Assembly (NCBI GenBank): GCA_051954695.1
Contig: JBQCHL010000028.1
Location: 124,001-188,000 of the forward strand
Direction of reading: 5' to 3'
Origin: Terrimonas_A sp051954695
Lineage (GTDB): Bacteria; Bacteroidota; Bacteroidia; Chitinophagales; Chitinophagaceae
DNA: 64,000 nucleotides
The notes beneath the pieces were generated by a model. The model had not been told where the DNA came from. It made no database searches and saw only the letters and a program-made list of their open reading frames with translations. The position numbers and the translations under genes are program-made. How positions within the stretch are numbered: the stretch's first letter is position 1; every line of letters starts with the position of its first letter. Shown piece by piece: positions 1 to 8,652 of this stretch.

Positions 1-1
1 T

Positions 2-1123
2 TTTGCCCAGAGCCTGACCACGATCGAGCAGGATTATCAACAGGCATTAAGACTCGCCGCCAAAGACAATAAACTATTACTGATCGATTTTTATACCAGT
101 TGGTGTGTTCCCTGCAAAAAGCTGGATAAGCTGGTCTTCCAGAACGACTCCATCAAACAGATCCTGGGAAAGAATTATGTACTGCTGCGTTACAACGCAG
201 AAGATGATACGGTATTCAATTTATCCAAAAAGCACCACATTTTCATTTATCCCTCTGCCGTGGTACTCAACAAAAACGGGTATGTTGTAAACCGCAACTA
301 TGGGTTTTCGGGCGAAGATTTTGCGACACTCAGCACCAGCGTATTAACCTTTACCAGCCAGAGCCGGGAACTAAATGACCAAAATATTTTCCTGAAAGGA
401 TATACTAATACCATCGATATCTCCGGGTATCCGAAGTTTTATATTGATTATATAAACCGTATCAACACCAAACCCGATCCGGCAGTGATACGAAAATACT
501 TTTCTGAAAACCGAAACATATTTTCAGAAGAATATTTCTCCACCCTGATATATATTGGAGCCGATGAAGTACCGCCGAGTGTTGCGGACAGTATACTAAA
601 AAATAAAAAAAGGTATACGGAACTCTATGGCGAAAAAGAAGTAGAATCGCTACTGTACGTGATCGTCCGCAGCAAGTTTGACAAAGCCATCGCCGAAAAA
701 AATCAGCTGCTATTTGACGATGCCGTACTGTATGTGGTAAAAACCTTGCACGAGGGTTATGCCGCCACTATCCAATCTTTTAAAACTGAATTCATGCTCG
801 CCCAAAACAAGTGGGCCGAAGTATTTCGGATAAATGAGGAACTGAAAGACAAAGGTGGTTTCAGCGACGAATCGGTCAACTACTTCTGCTGGACGGTTTA
901 CAAAAAATGTGAAGATCAACAGGTAATCAAACAATGCTTACAATGGATGAAAGAGCTCACGGACCGAAAACCCGAGTATGCTTATTTGGATACCTATGCT
1001 TTTCTTTTGTACAAGTCGGGCAACAAGGAACAAGCAAAAGTGATCGCCAAACGGGCACTTGACGCTGCCAAGAAAGAAAAAGAAAACACCAAGGCTTTGG
1101 AAAAACTGCTGGAAAAGCTTTAA
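2..1123 (+). CDS. Secreted thioredoxin-fold protein (5' end outside window)
   Basis: The frame is open from base 2 and the first visible residues, FAQS, look like the end of a signal peptide, so probably only about 20 residues are missing. Visible residues 1-100 form a thioredoxin-like domain with the redox motif WCVPC at bases 101-115, in the context typical of DsbD-C-terminal/thioredoxin_7 proteins (IDFYTSW before it, KKLDK after it). The rest, to residue 373, is helical and ends in a TPR-like repeat (DTYAFLLYKSGNKEQA). The family usually acts outside the cytoplasm as a thiol-disulfide exchanger; the substrate cannot be told. The fold call is firm, the exact role is not. Confidence 0.8.
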   Translation, partial: FAQSLTTIEQDYQQALRLAAKDNKLLLIDFYTSWCVPCKKLDKLVFQNDSIKQILGKNYVLLRYNAEDDTVFNLSKKHHIFIYPSAVVLNKNGYVVNRNYGFSGEDFATLSTSVLTFTSQSRELNDQNIFLKGYTNTIDISGYPKFYIDYINRINTKPDPAVIRKYFSENRNIFSEEYFSTLIYIGADEVPPSVADSILKNKKRYTELYGEKEVESLLYVIVRSKFDKAIAEKNQLLFDDAVLYVVKTLHEGYAATIQSFKTEFMLAQNKWAEVFRINEELKDKGGFSDESVNYFCWTVYKKCEDQQVIKQCLQWMKELTDRKPEYAYLDTYAFLLYKSGNKEQAKVIAKRALDAAKKEKENTKALEKLLEKL

Positions 1124-1200
1124 TGTAAACAATATTTGATTGATTTTGAAAAGCTAAACTTGTGCATATCTCATTTACCAGAATGGAGCCAGGCTGTAAA

Positions 1201-1665
1201 TTAATAAATCACTCCCCCGGTAGTCTCAAAAACGCTGCGTATCCGCGGCTCCTGAAAACTTTCGAATATCGGCGACCATATACTCCTTCCGTTTGTTTTT
1301 TTCAAATTTATGCCCCAGTAATTGGGGGCAGATATCCCGGACTTACCGGGGGCAATGTTGGGGAAAATCTCTTTGGTCCAAAATGGAGCTTTGGCATTTG
1401 GTGCACTGCGATAGAGCCCGTCTTTAGCCATTAAAAACAGCCCTTTGTCATTTGCAAAAAAGCTATTTCCCCGTATACCATCTTCCTGCAAATTTTCTGG
1501 CAGCCCTTTGCTGATGTCCAGCCAGGTTTGTCCGCCATCTGTAGATTTAAAAACGATCTTTGCAGTTCCAGCCTTTTCTGTTTGTGAGTCTGGATGGCTA
1601 TCCCGGAGAAGAGAAGATGAGGAAACCGTGAAAAGGAGCAAAAAAGCAGGGATATAAAAATTCAT
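1201..1665 (-). pseudogene. Short BNR/Asp-box repeat protein, probably C-terminally truncated
   Basis: A 154-residue frame with an N-terminal signal peptide (MNFYIPAFLLLFTVSSSSLL) and one clear Asp-box, STDGGQTW, followed by a second, degenerate propeller-blade-like stretch. Exo-alpha-sialidase/BNR and Ycf48-like proteins normally carry five or more such blades in 300-400 residues; this one stops right after SVFETTGGVIY, where a further blade would begin. It therefore looks like the 5' third of a beta-propeller gene whose remainder is lost. No continuation was seen in the roughly 75 bases before the neighbouring gene. It could also be a genuinely short secreted protein. Confidence 0.5.
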
Positions 1666-1794
1666 GGCTATAAATTATATGGGTGAAACAATAAAATAAA
1701 GATATTGGGCGTCAACTCCCAGTAAAATTTTTAGCAGTAAAAAGATGTAAAGGATACGTAAAACGTTTGTAAAACAACCTGAAACCGAGTGTTA

Positions 1795-2667
1795 ATGAAC
1801 TATTTTGCACGCATGAAACCTTTTACGTTGTTTGGTTCTTCAATCATGATTGTTATTTTGATTGGTGCTGTTGCATTTATCAGTAAAAAGAATGAAATCC
1901 CGGAGAAGCATATAGAAGTTGTATTACGTGATGTAGGGCACCAGCTTTTGCTGGCAACTAAAGATTCTATATCCCGGGTGCTGCCGGTGAAGACGATAAA
2001 CGAAAACACCTACCAGCTTTCCTTTCAAAATGAGTTTAGTTTTATCTCAGACTCTCTCATCAACCTGGTGCAACGGGAATTTCAAAAAACCGCCCTGGCC
2101 ACCAATTATATAGTGAACCTGAAGAATTGTGAAAAAAAGGAAACCGTCCTTGCATTTGAAATCGGTAGCCAGGCCGGTGATTTAACACCCTGCCGGGGCC
2201 GCAGGCTTTCAGTTGATTGTTATATTGTCGAGATTGAATTATTGAAAAAGGGAGCCTTTAATTTCTTTTGGTTATTGCTCTTGCTTATTCCTTTAGCTTT
2301 TATCGGTTTTTACGTAAAAAATAAGCTCCGGAAAAACGAAGACAACCAGGCAATTCCGGATAACAATGATTACATACAGCTAGGAAGCTTTGAATTCTAC
2401 GCAGATAATAATGTGCTGAAAACGGAGGATAAAACCATTGAGCTGTCGGAAAAAGAAACAAAAGCTCTGAAAATATTTGCAGAAAATATAAACCAGATTG
2501 TAGAACGGGAAACACTGATGAAAGAGATATGGGAAGATAACGGCATTGTTGTCATCAGTAGAAATGTGGATGTGTTGGTATCTAAATTACGTAAGAAATT
2601 AATCGACGATAACTCCATTAAATTTATTACCGTACCCGGCAGGGGTTACAAATTTATTATTGAGTAG
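1795..2667 (+). CDS. Membrane-tethered winged-helix (OmpR/PhoB-type) regulator
   Basis: A 290-residue protein with a transmembrane segment near the N-terminus (SSIMIVILIGAVAFI), a periplasmic domain of about 130 residues with two cysteine-containing stretches, a second transmembrane segment (FFWLLLLLIPLAFIGFYV) and a C-terminal Trans_reg_C winged helix (about 196-290; KETKALKIFAEN, VDVLVSKLRKKL, TVPGRGYKF). There is no receiver domain, so the likely logic is ToxR/CadC-like: an extracytoplasmic signal is passed directly to a cytoplasmic DNA-binding domain. A GTG at 1789 and ATGs at 1795 and 1813 are all in frame; 1795 is chosen because it leaves the first membrane segment intact. The target genes are unknown; the neighbouring barrel gene is one candidate. 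Confidence 0.75.
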   Translation: MNYFARMKPFTLFGSSIMIVILIGAVAFISKKNEIPEKHIEVVLRDVGHQLLLATKDSISRVLPVKTINENTYQLSFQNEFSFISDSLINLVQREFQKTALATNYIVNLKNCEKKETVLAFEIGSQAGDLTPCRGRRLSVDCYIVEIELLKKGAFNFFWLLLLLIPLAFIGFYVKNKLRKNEDNQAIPDNNDYIQLGSFEFYADNNVLKTEDKTIELSEKETKALKIFAENINQIVERETLMKEIWEDNGIVVISRNVDVLVSKLRKKLIDDNSIKFITVPGRGYKFIIE

Positions 2668-2868
2668 AGACCAATTAAGTTATTAGTAACGAAGATGCCC
2701 GTCCATTCCTTAGGGAAATAAACTTCCCCATTTCTATTGCTTTGCATCACTTTCCCATCCAGGTGGACTAACCGTTCAGAAGTATTTGTATCGTCATGCA
2801 ACGGACCAACGAATTTGCCTGTCACCCGGGCACTCCTGTTTTTGGGAGCTGTAAAGACCAACACTAGT

Positions 2869-3594
2869 ATGAAACCATTCCCGGCCCTTGTCTGCCTGCT
2901 TATGGCCAACCTGATCTCTACCATCTCGAATGCCCAGCCAAACGCCTTTACTTTTGGTGTGCATGCCGGATTCAATTTGTCATCAGCCAATATTCACACT
3001 GATTACGATCTCGGAAAAACCTCCTCAAAACCGGGTTTCCAGGCCGGTGTAAATGCCGACTGGCACTTCAACCGCTCCTTCTCCCTGCAATCCGGCCTGT
3101 CCTTTACAACCAAGGGTGTGAAACAAAAAGGCAGTGAGTTGTGGATAGGCGGTACTGGAGGAACAACAACCTACTATACCAATACCATCAACCAACAGTA
3201 TCTTCAGCTACCCTTGCGCATAGCATACCAGCCAGTGGTTAATCATCCAACGAAATTTTTTATCCATGCAGGCCCTTATATCGCCTATGGCATTGGAGGT
3301 AAGGAAACAATGGAAGAAACGACAAAGCCTGCTACCGCCAGTCCCGACCAACGATTCGTTGTTCACACCTTTGAAAAGGAACAACGAAGAAGAGGGAGCT
3401 ATCACCTGAAAAGGTTAGATTATGGCCTTTCGGCTGGATTGGGCATCCTTTACCAGCGGTTTGTCCTTTCGGCAGGCTATGAACTGGGGTTGTCTGATAT
3501 AGGGAAAATCAATAACTACTATGGCAATTATCCTCCCGCTTATGTATACAAGAACCGGAATTTATACTTAACGGTCGGTTACGGGTTATGGTAA
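2869..3594 (+). CDS. Porin-family outer-membrane beta-barrel protein
   Basis: A 241-residue protein that begins with a signal peptide (MKPFPALVCLLMANLISTIS, then NAQ). The mature part has the pattern of the small outer_membrane_beta_barrel_2 family: FTFGVHAGFNLSS, SLQSGLSFTTKGVK, LQLPLRIAYQP, FFIHAGPYIAYGIGGK, LSAGLGILYQRFVLSAGYELG, and a last strand ending LYLTVGYGLW with the aromatic C-terminal residue typical of barrel insertion. Open frame extends upstream to 2737, but the signal peptide fixes the start at 2869. The role is probably structural or adhesive in the outer membrane; no specific function can be read. Confidence 0.75.
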   Translation: MKPFPALVCLLMANLISTISNAQPNAFTFGVHAGFNLSSANIHTDYDLGKTSSKPGFQAGVNADWHFNRSFSLQSGLSFTTKGVKQKGSELWIGGTGGTTTYYTNTINQQYLQLPLRIAYQPVVNHPTKFFIHAGPYIAYGIGGKETMEETTKPATASPDQRFVVHTFEKEQRRRGSYHLKRLDYGLSAGLGILYQRFVLSAGYELGLSDIGKINNYYGNYPPAYVYKNRNLYLTVGYGLW

Positions 3595-3652
3595 GGGTTG
3601 TAACGATCAGCAATGATTCTTCAAAATCATAATGATACCTGTTACATGGTAA

Positions 3653-4024
3653 ATGTCAGTTGCATATATTTATGAGCCCCAAGCGCCAACCGTATACAAA
3701 ACCATCAACCGACACATGAAAGAACTTCCTGGCAAACTACGCTTAATTTACAAGCGATTTTTACTCATCGCAATAGGTTTCTTTTTAGTCTACACCTTTT
3801 TGCACTGGCTTTTATTCATAAAAGCAGGCGTATCATTAAAAGAAGACTTAATAAAGTTTTGGCTTCCTTTCGGGCTTCCTTTTATTCCAGCTTTAATCTG
3901 GCTGCGTCCAGGATTAAAGCTTCTCTATTTCAAAAATGATAATGCATCATTCGGGTATCAACTTATTGCCTGTATCGCTATCCCAACTATTAGCAGAAGT
4001 GAAGTAAGAGATAAAGAAGAATAA
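3653..4024 (+). pseudogene. Probable N-terminal fragment of a multi-spanning membrane protein (rhomboid-like)
   Basis: A 123-residue frame with a strong transmembrane segment (FLLIAIGFFLVYTFLHWLLFI), a second hydrophobic stretch (FWLPFGLPFIPALIWLRP) and a third just starting (YQLIACIAIPTI) before an unrelated polar tail ending in RDKEE. From memory, the layout KLRLIYKRFLLI..HWLLFI..WLRPGLKLL resembles the N-terminus of long rhomboid-family intramembrane proteases in Bacteroidota, which run to several hundred residues. The break inside the third hydrophobic segment and the gene-free stretch after it suggest a 3'-truncated gene. It could instead be an intact small membrane protein. Confidence 0.4.
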
Positions 4025-4411
4025 TTTATTAAGTCCATGCAAAGGCTCAAGGTTAACCTTTTTAGGTCAGCATACTAAAACTTTCCTTGAAATAATTGGA
4101 CTACCTCAAATGTGGTATTGACTTCGCCTTATTTATGCATTACTTTCAATGCTGCTTGAAATACAACAGGAAGTTTGAGATGATACTGTTCAGGATATTA
4201 CCAGAGGAGTTATCACTTTACTCAGTCATAAACTATCTACAAATCGCAACCTTAGGCCAAACTTCCATTTTAGTAGCCAAATTGTCTTAGCCGGGAGCAC
4301 TGCTTGTAGCGGGTAAGTCCCCTGTTCGAATTCCCTTATTCCAATATCATCCTGTTAGGGTTCAGTTAATAGCACTGGAATAATTTTTCTTAACCATTTA
4401 AACTAAGAATT
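4025..4411. other. Gene-free stretch, probably decayed DNA
   Basis: About 390 bases with no convincing coding frame in either direction; the longest plus-strand frame (4096-4290) has no good start and an unnatural composition. Around 4290-4342 there is a short stretch with a T-loop-like GTTCGAAT (4324-4331), but the arms do not pair, so no tRNA is called. The stretch follows a truncated membrane-protein gene and precedes the phospholipase-like unit, so it may carry that unit's promoter. Confidence 0.4.
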
Positions 4412-6364
4412 ATGCCGGGACCAGCTATTCACCACCTCATTGCCAACAAGCTTAAACAAAACATCTTGTCCGGCAACGGACTTGGAAACAGCGCAGATTA
4501 CCCCAAACTACAAGCACTGTTATCCGACAGTAAAAACTTTCCCTATCTCTTCCTGGGTTGCCAGGGACCTGATTTTTTATTCTTTAACACCAAAGACTGG
4601 AGCGGCTTGCCTATAGGTGATGCCGTGAAAATGTACTTCGAGGTGTATGACTTCATTGAAGACTTTAAGAAAAAGGTAATGGAGATCGTTCCCCAACCGG
4701 TCATTGATGCGCTGGAAGCGCTGGGCGCAGCGGAAGATGCGCTGGTTGAAAACTCTTCTACGCTTACTGAGCTGGAAGAATTATTTAGTGATATGCAGCA
4801 GGTAGTGGATGCATTGATGGCTACCCTCACGGAAATGATCAAGAAATACATTACCGACTTTAACCTGTATGATCTGTTGGCACATCCTTACCGCGACGGT
4901 CAAACAAAAGGCGAATGGTGGTGGTTTGATGTCATGCATTACCGTAAAACAGGTGAGTATGCAAAAGCCTTACTCAAAAAGACGAAACCCGACTCACCGC
5001 TTCATTTATATGCCATCGGCTACCTGACCCATGTAAGCGGCGATTCTGTAGGGCACCCTTATGTGAATGTCAACAGCGGCGGGGCTTACCGTACTCAATC
5101 ACAACGGCATAAGACTGGAGAAAATTACCAGGACGTATTCAACTTCCTTACTGCCGAAAATAAAGATTGGAACAGGTCGCAGTTACATGCTTTTTACAAT
5201 TTCAACTTCAATGGAACGATCAACCCGATCGGTGATGAAGATCCCATTCCTGATCCGGATACAAGACTGCCTGATGATCTGGCCAAACTGATCGCAGATA
5301 CATTGTCAGAAGTTTTTGAGAGCGGTGCATCAAATGACAATGAATATGGAAGAAAGATCACGCCAGAGGATGTAGACGCCGCATACCGGCTCTACTATAA
5401 ATGGTTTCGTAGCGCTACTGAAACCGGTACCCTCCCAGAACCTGTGCCGTATTCATTGAGCGAAGAGCTGGAAGAAGTTTGGGAGAATGCTATGGATAAC
5501 CTGGGCGATATTGGCGACTTCCTGGAAGATGCTGCTGATAGTGCAGGCAGTTTCAGCATCCTCGCCATTTTTATTATCCTCGCTGCGCTCATCATTGCAG
5601 CAGTTGCCGCGGCAGCTACTCTTATCGATGCTGTATTGGGCGCACTCACTACACTTACTGTATCAGGTATCCGTGCTGCAGCCTGCCTGATCTACGAAAA
5701 TTTATACAATGCCTTCCAGAACTTCCGGCTTGGGGTGGCCCTCAATGGTCTCGCTTACCCTATGCAGGAACACCTGGAAGAAGTTCGTTTTGGGCAATTC
5801 AAGAACACTAACTTTCCTGACCCATTTGGTTTTGTATCCGGCGATCTTAAAAGTGCCTTGCCTAAACTGAAAGTGATACTCGATGGCGGATTTCTTGATC
5901 AACTGTTTCATCGGGAAAAACACCTGGTATATCCACCGGTAGATCCCAATGCTTCTGAGCCCAACAAAGTGATCGGAGGGCCTGACAGCTATTTTGCTGC
6001 CACATCATTGCATTATGCTTTTGACCAGATCCCGCTTGACAAGGACTTTATTGATTTTCTCGCCACACTTGCAGGTGATGAACAAAAACTGTCTGATTTT
6101 ATAACACTTGCTTTCCGGAAGAAAAAGCGCATTCCTACAATCGGTAATGCAGTAACGCTTGCAGAAGAACTGTACGACAGAGTGATGACCGGAAAAGGTG
6201 TTCCTGATTTTAACCTGGATTCCGATAGGGGATATGCCTACACCTGCTGGACACAAAAAGACAACAATGGACCGAATTCACCGGAAGCTCCCAAAGAGCT
6301 GTTGCAGCAAGCGCAGCAAAGAAATGGTCAGCCCATTACCCCGGTGAAACTCGATTTCATTTAA
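4412..6364 (+). CDS. Zinc-dependent phospholipase C-like protein
   Basis: A 650-residue protein with the layout of the zinc_dep_PLPC (S1-P1 nuclease/PLC fold) family: an N-terminal MPGPAIHH, then GCQGPDF (D54), and the metal-binding helix HLYAIGYLTHVSGDSVGHP (H198, H207, D211, H215). A conserved HYAFD-containing motif lies further down. Unlike the usual 300-400-residue members it has a long insertion with a strongly hydrophobic Ala/Ile-rich segment at about residues 385-415 (bases 5560-5650), possibly a membrane anchor. No signal peptide is seen. It is followed at 36 bases by the CARDB-like gene, so the two probably form one transcript. Hydrolysis of a phospholipid or other phosphodiester is the family expectation, not shown here. 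Confidence 0.75.
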   Translation: MPGPAIHHLIANKLKQNILSGNGLGNSADYPKLQALLSDSKNFPYLFLGCQGPDFLFFNTKDWSGLPIGDAVKMYFEVYDFIEDFKKKVMEIVPQPVIDALEALGAAEDALVENSSTLTELEELFSDMQQVVDALMATLTEMIKKYITDFNLYDLLAHPYRDGQTKGEWWWFDVMHYRKTGEYAKALLKKTKPDSPLHLYAIGYLTHVSGDSVGHPYVNVNSGGAYRTQSQRHKTGENYQDVFNFLTAENKDWNRSQLHAFYNFNFNGTINPIGDEDPIPDPDTRLPDDLAKLIADTLSEVFESGASNDNEYGRKITPEDVDAAYRLYYKWFRSATETGTLPEPVPYSLSEELEEVWENAMDNLGDIGDFLEDAADSAGSFSILAIFIILAALIIAAVAAAATLIDAVLGALTTLTVSGIRAAACLIYENLYNAFQNFRLGVALNGLAYPMQEHLEEVRFGQFKNTNFPDPFGFVSGDLKSALPKLKVILDGGFLDQLFHREKHLVYPPVDPNASEPNKVIGGPDSYFAATSLHYAFDQIPLDKDFIDFLATLAGDEQKLSDFITLAFRKKKRIPTIGNAVTLAEELYDRVMTGKGVPDFNLDSDRGYAYTCWTQKDNNGPNSPEAPKELLQQAQQRNGQPITPVKLDFI

Positions 6365-6400
6365 ATCAATATTTTCTTTCAACACATTCAATAAAAAATC

Positions 6401-7534
6401 ATGTCAAATCATATTCAGAAACTCAATAAGTTCCTTAATGAACTGAAAGGGCAGGAATCAAAATATACAGTTGATGTAGCTGAGCGGCTTGCCAAAATAT
6501 ATGGCTCAGGCAGACGGAAAAGAAGACCCGATACGTTTAAAGACAGTTCCTTCCTGTATATCCGTTCCTATGATGGTGACAACGGCATCCGGCCGTTCTC
6601 AAACATCCCTCATTGGAACTCACCTGATATTGCTATCAGCCCTGTATCACAGTTAGGGGATTTTACAACAACTCTTGAAGCAGGTAAATCTTACGATATC
6701 AGCACGAGATTGCATAACCGGGGCGATCTTATTGTTCCTTACCCTAAAGTGGAATTTTTCCTGACGGATCCTACGCTTGGGTTTAACACTACCGTTGCAA
6801 AATACCTGGGAGTATCGCAGCTACCCTCACTTCTTTTGCCTGCCAGTAATGGGGAAGCACATTTCCTGTATAATGTGCCGGCAACTGAAGCCGGCCATAA
6901 ATGCCTTTTTGCCCGTACCTTTTCTTTTAGCCCGCTGGATAAGCCATTTGACCTGCATGCTTTGGATCCGCGGCTTGACCGGCATGTTGCGCAAAAGAAT
7001 TTGAATTTTGTGGCACAAAATTCAGCCTATGCTTTCAATCTCGTACACCAGCCCAACGCCGATGAAACAATTGCTTTTAAACCACTGACCAGGGACCAGG
7101 TTCACGCCCTTCAGCACCCCAACATGCGAAGCCTGAAGATTGGCAATATGCGTAATACTGAATTGCTGAGAAGCATAAAGATCGAGCTTACAAGCAAAAC
7201 CAATGGAAAACTGACCCATAGCAGGGATAAAACAGGATGGAGTTTTAAGGCTGCTAATGAAAGAGGTTTGAACCTGGACCAGCAAAGCAATATACTTAAG
7301 CAAACGGAAGCCATCATTCAAAATGTGTATAGTGGAAAAAGTAATTTCGCTGATCACAAAAAGGATTTACAGGCGTTCAGAGATATGAATAAATCGGTCG
7401 AAAAAACTACCATGCAGATCACTATCCCCGATTTTGGTCTGTCGAAAGGGACCGCTGTGGGGTTCGACATCGTGAATGTCAATCTTATCAATGGTCAGTT
7501 AAAAGGGGGTATTACTATTATCGCGATGGGCTAA
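6401..7534 (+). CDS. CARDB/Ig-like domain protein, partner of the phospholipase-like gene
   Basis: A 377-residue protein of unknown function. Residues about 70-200 read as an Ig-like CARDB domain: SPDIAISPV, LEAGKSYDISTRLHNRGD, VPYPKVEFFLTDPTLGF, FLYNVPATEAGHKCLFARTFS. The C-terminal part has a helical stretch and ends in strands (QITIPDFGLSKGTAVGFDIVNVNLINGQLKGGITIIAMG). No signal peptide or lipobox is visible. CARDB domains usually mediate adhesion or binding in cell-surface proteins. Its position right behind the phospholipase-like gene suggests that the two products act together, perhaps as an enzyme and a binding or delivery component. Confidence 0.6.
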   Translation: MSNHIQKLNKFLNELKGQESKYTVDVAERLAKIYGSGRRKRRPDTFKDSSFLYIRSYDGDNGIRPFSNIPHWNSPDIAISPVSQLGDFTTTLEAGKSYDISTRLHNRGDLIVPYPKVEFFLTDPTLGFNTTVAKYLGVSQLPSLLLPASNGEAHFLYNVPATEAGHKCLFARTFSFSPLDKPFDLHALDPRLDRHVAQKNLNFVAQNSAYAFNLVHQPNADETIAFKPLTRDQVHALQHPNMRSLKIGNMRNTELLRSIKIELTSKTNGKLTHSRDKTGWSFKAANERGLNLDQQSNILKQTEAIIQNVYSGKSNFADHKKDLQAFRDMNKSVEKTTMQITIPDFGLSKGTAVGFDIVNVNLINGQLKGGITIIAMG

Positions 7535-7671
7535 AGGAAGGAGTTTCATTTTCCGTTAACAACTCTTCCAAAAAATCCTTAACTTGTCTGAAGTACCAAA
7601 CTCCGGCCATAGTTTGGTCTTCCTGATCTTACCTTATGAGCGCCCGATCGCTTACTACTAATATTAAGATC

Positions 7672-8226
7672 ATGAAACGTCGATTGTTTCTTCAGCTCCC
7701 TCTTGTAGCATCTGCTCTTATAGCAGATGCTAAAAACCCGCCAGTAAACAGACCAAATAAAGGCTTTAAAGTTGAAGCCAATAAAGACCGATACCAGGAA
7801 GAGATGCTGTTGATGGGTGGCAAATTTGATTGTAAGGTATCTTCTAAAGATACGGATGGTGATCTGCTGATCTATCACACGATCCGGCAATCGAAAGGCG
7901 GGCCGGCTTTTCATGTTCATCATTCCCAGGATGAGTGGTTTTATGTTATTTCCGGCGAATTCATTGTAAAGGTTGGGGAGGATACTTTCAATCTTAAGCC
8001 CGGTGATTCTGCTTTCGCTCCACGAACTATTCCTCATGCTTTTGCTAAGATAAGCGAGGATGAGGCCCAAATGCTTGTGCTCTTTCAGCCGGCCGGATTA
8101 ATGGAAGATTTTTTTCATCAACTGGCAAAAGTTGGCGCAGACGTACCGCAAAACCAGGAAAAGACTTTGAAAGAGCTATGGGCGAAGCATGGGATGGAGA
8201 TCGTAGGGCCGCCGTTGAAATTTTAA
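7672..8226 (+). CDS. Tat-signal cupin-domain protein
   Basis: A 184-residue single-cupin protein. The start at 7672 gives a Tat-like signal (MKRRLFLQLPLVASALIADA); an in-frame ATG at 7636 would add 12 unlikely residues. Cupin motif 1 is GPAFHVHHSQDEWFYVISGE (His, His and Glu metal ligands) and motif 2 is LKPGDSAFAPRTIPHAF with the last histidine ligand. The family includes quercetin-2,3-dioxygenase-like proteins; the C-terminal helix (LMEDFFHQLAKVGA) is typical of this subgroup. It is followed by an HxlR regulator 15 bases downstream and is paralogous in layout to the minus-strand cupin at 8633-9196. Confidence 0.8.
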   Translation: MKRRLFLQLPLVASALIADAKNPPVNRPNKGFKVEANKDRYQEEMLLMGGKFDCKVSSKDTDGDLLIYHTIRQSKGGPAFHVHHSQDEWFYVISGEFIVKVGEDTFNLKPGDSAFAPRTIPHAFAKISEDEAQMLVLFQPAGLMEDFFHQLAKVGADVPQNQEKTLKELWAKHGMEIVGPPLKF

Positions 8227-8241
8227 CCTCAACAAAATAAA

Positions 8242-8652
8242 ATGAGCCATACCAGCGAACAATACCTGGGTTGCCCCGTTCAGTTTACAAGGCAGTTTAT
8301 TGCAGGAAAATGGCAAATGGGTATTCTGTGGAGTGTCAGGGACAAGCCATTGCGATTTAATGAGATTAAAAAGCGTTTACCTGATATATCCGATAAGTCC
8401 CTAACGAAAGAGTTAGATTTTTTCATTGAAAAGAAAATAATCAGAAAAGCAATTGATGAAACTTCTTTGCTTTATTCTGAATATTGTTTGACTGAGTTTG
8501 GGCAAAGCTTAATTCCGATTATTACTACTATTGTAGAATGGGGATACGCTCATTTCCAGGATGAAAAAATCAATAAAGAAATGAATCTCACTCCTATCGA
8601 GGTAATTCAGAATATTGAAAATTCTCTTTTAGCTAAAGCCGGGGAAATTTGA
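8242..8652 (+). CDS. HxlR-family transcriptional regulator
   Basis: A 136-residue DNA-binding protein with the HxlR winged helix: GCPVQFTRQFIAGKWQMGIL, LRFNEIKKRLPDISDKSLTKEL, then a wing region and YCLTEFGQSLIPII. The family senses electrophiles, quinones or aldehydes in several bacteria. It lies 15 bases behind one Tat-exported cupin gene and overlaps the end of a second, convergent cupin gene by 20 bases, so it probably controls one or both. The effector is unknown. Confidence 0.85.
   Translation: MSHTSEQYLGCPVQFTRQFIAGKWQMGILWSVRDKPLRFNEIKKRLPDISDKSLTKELDFFIEKKIIRKAIDETSLLYSEYCLTEFGQSLIPIITTIVEWGYAHFQDEKINKEMNLTPIEVIQNIENSLLAKAGEI

Noticed and set aside
2646..2990. Minus-strand open frame with VHLDGKVMQSNRNGEVYFPK-like content
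   Set aside because: It overlaps the start of the barrel gene and the end of the regulator gene and has no convincing start; it may be a relic, but cannot be supported as a gene.
4290..4342. tRNA-like stretch with GTTCGAAT
   Set aside because: Neither the T-arm nor the anticodon stem pairs and no acceptor stem can be formed; at most a decayed relic.
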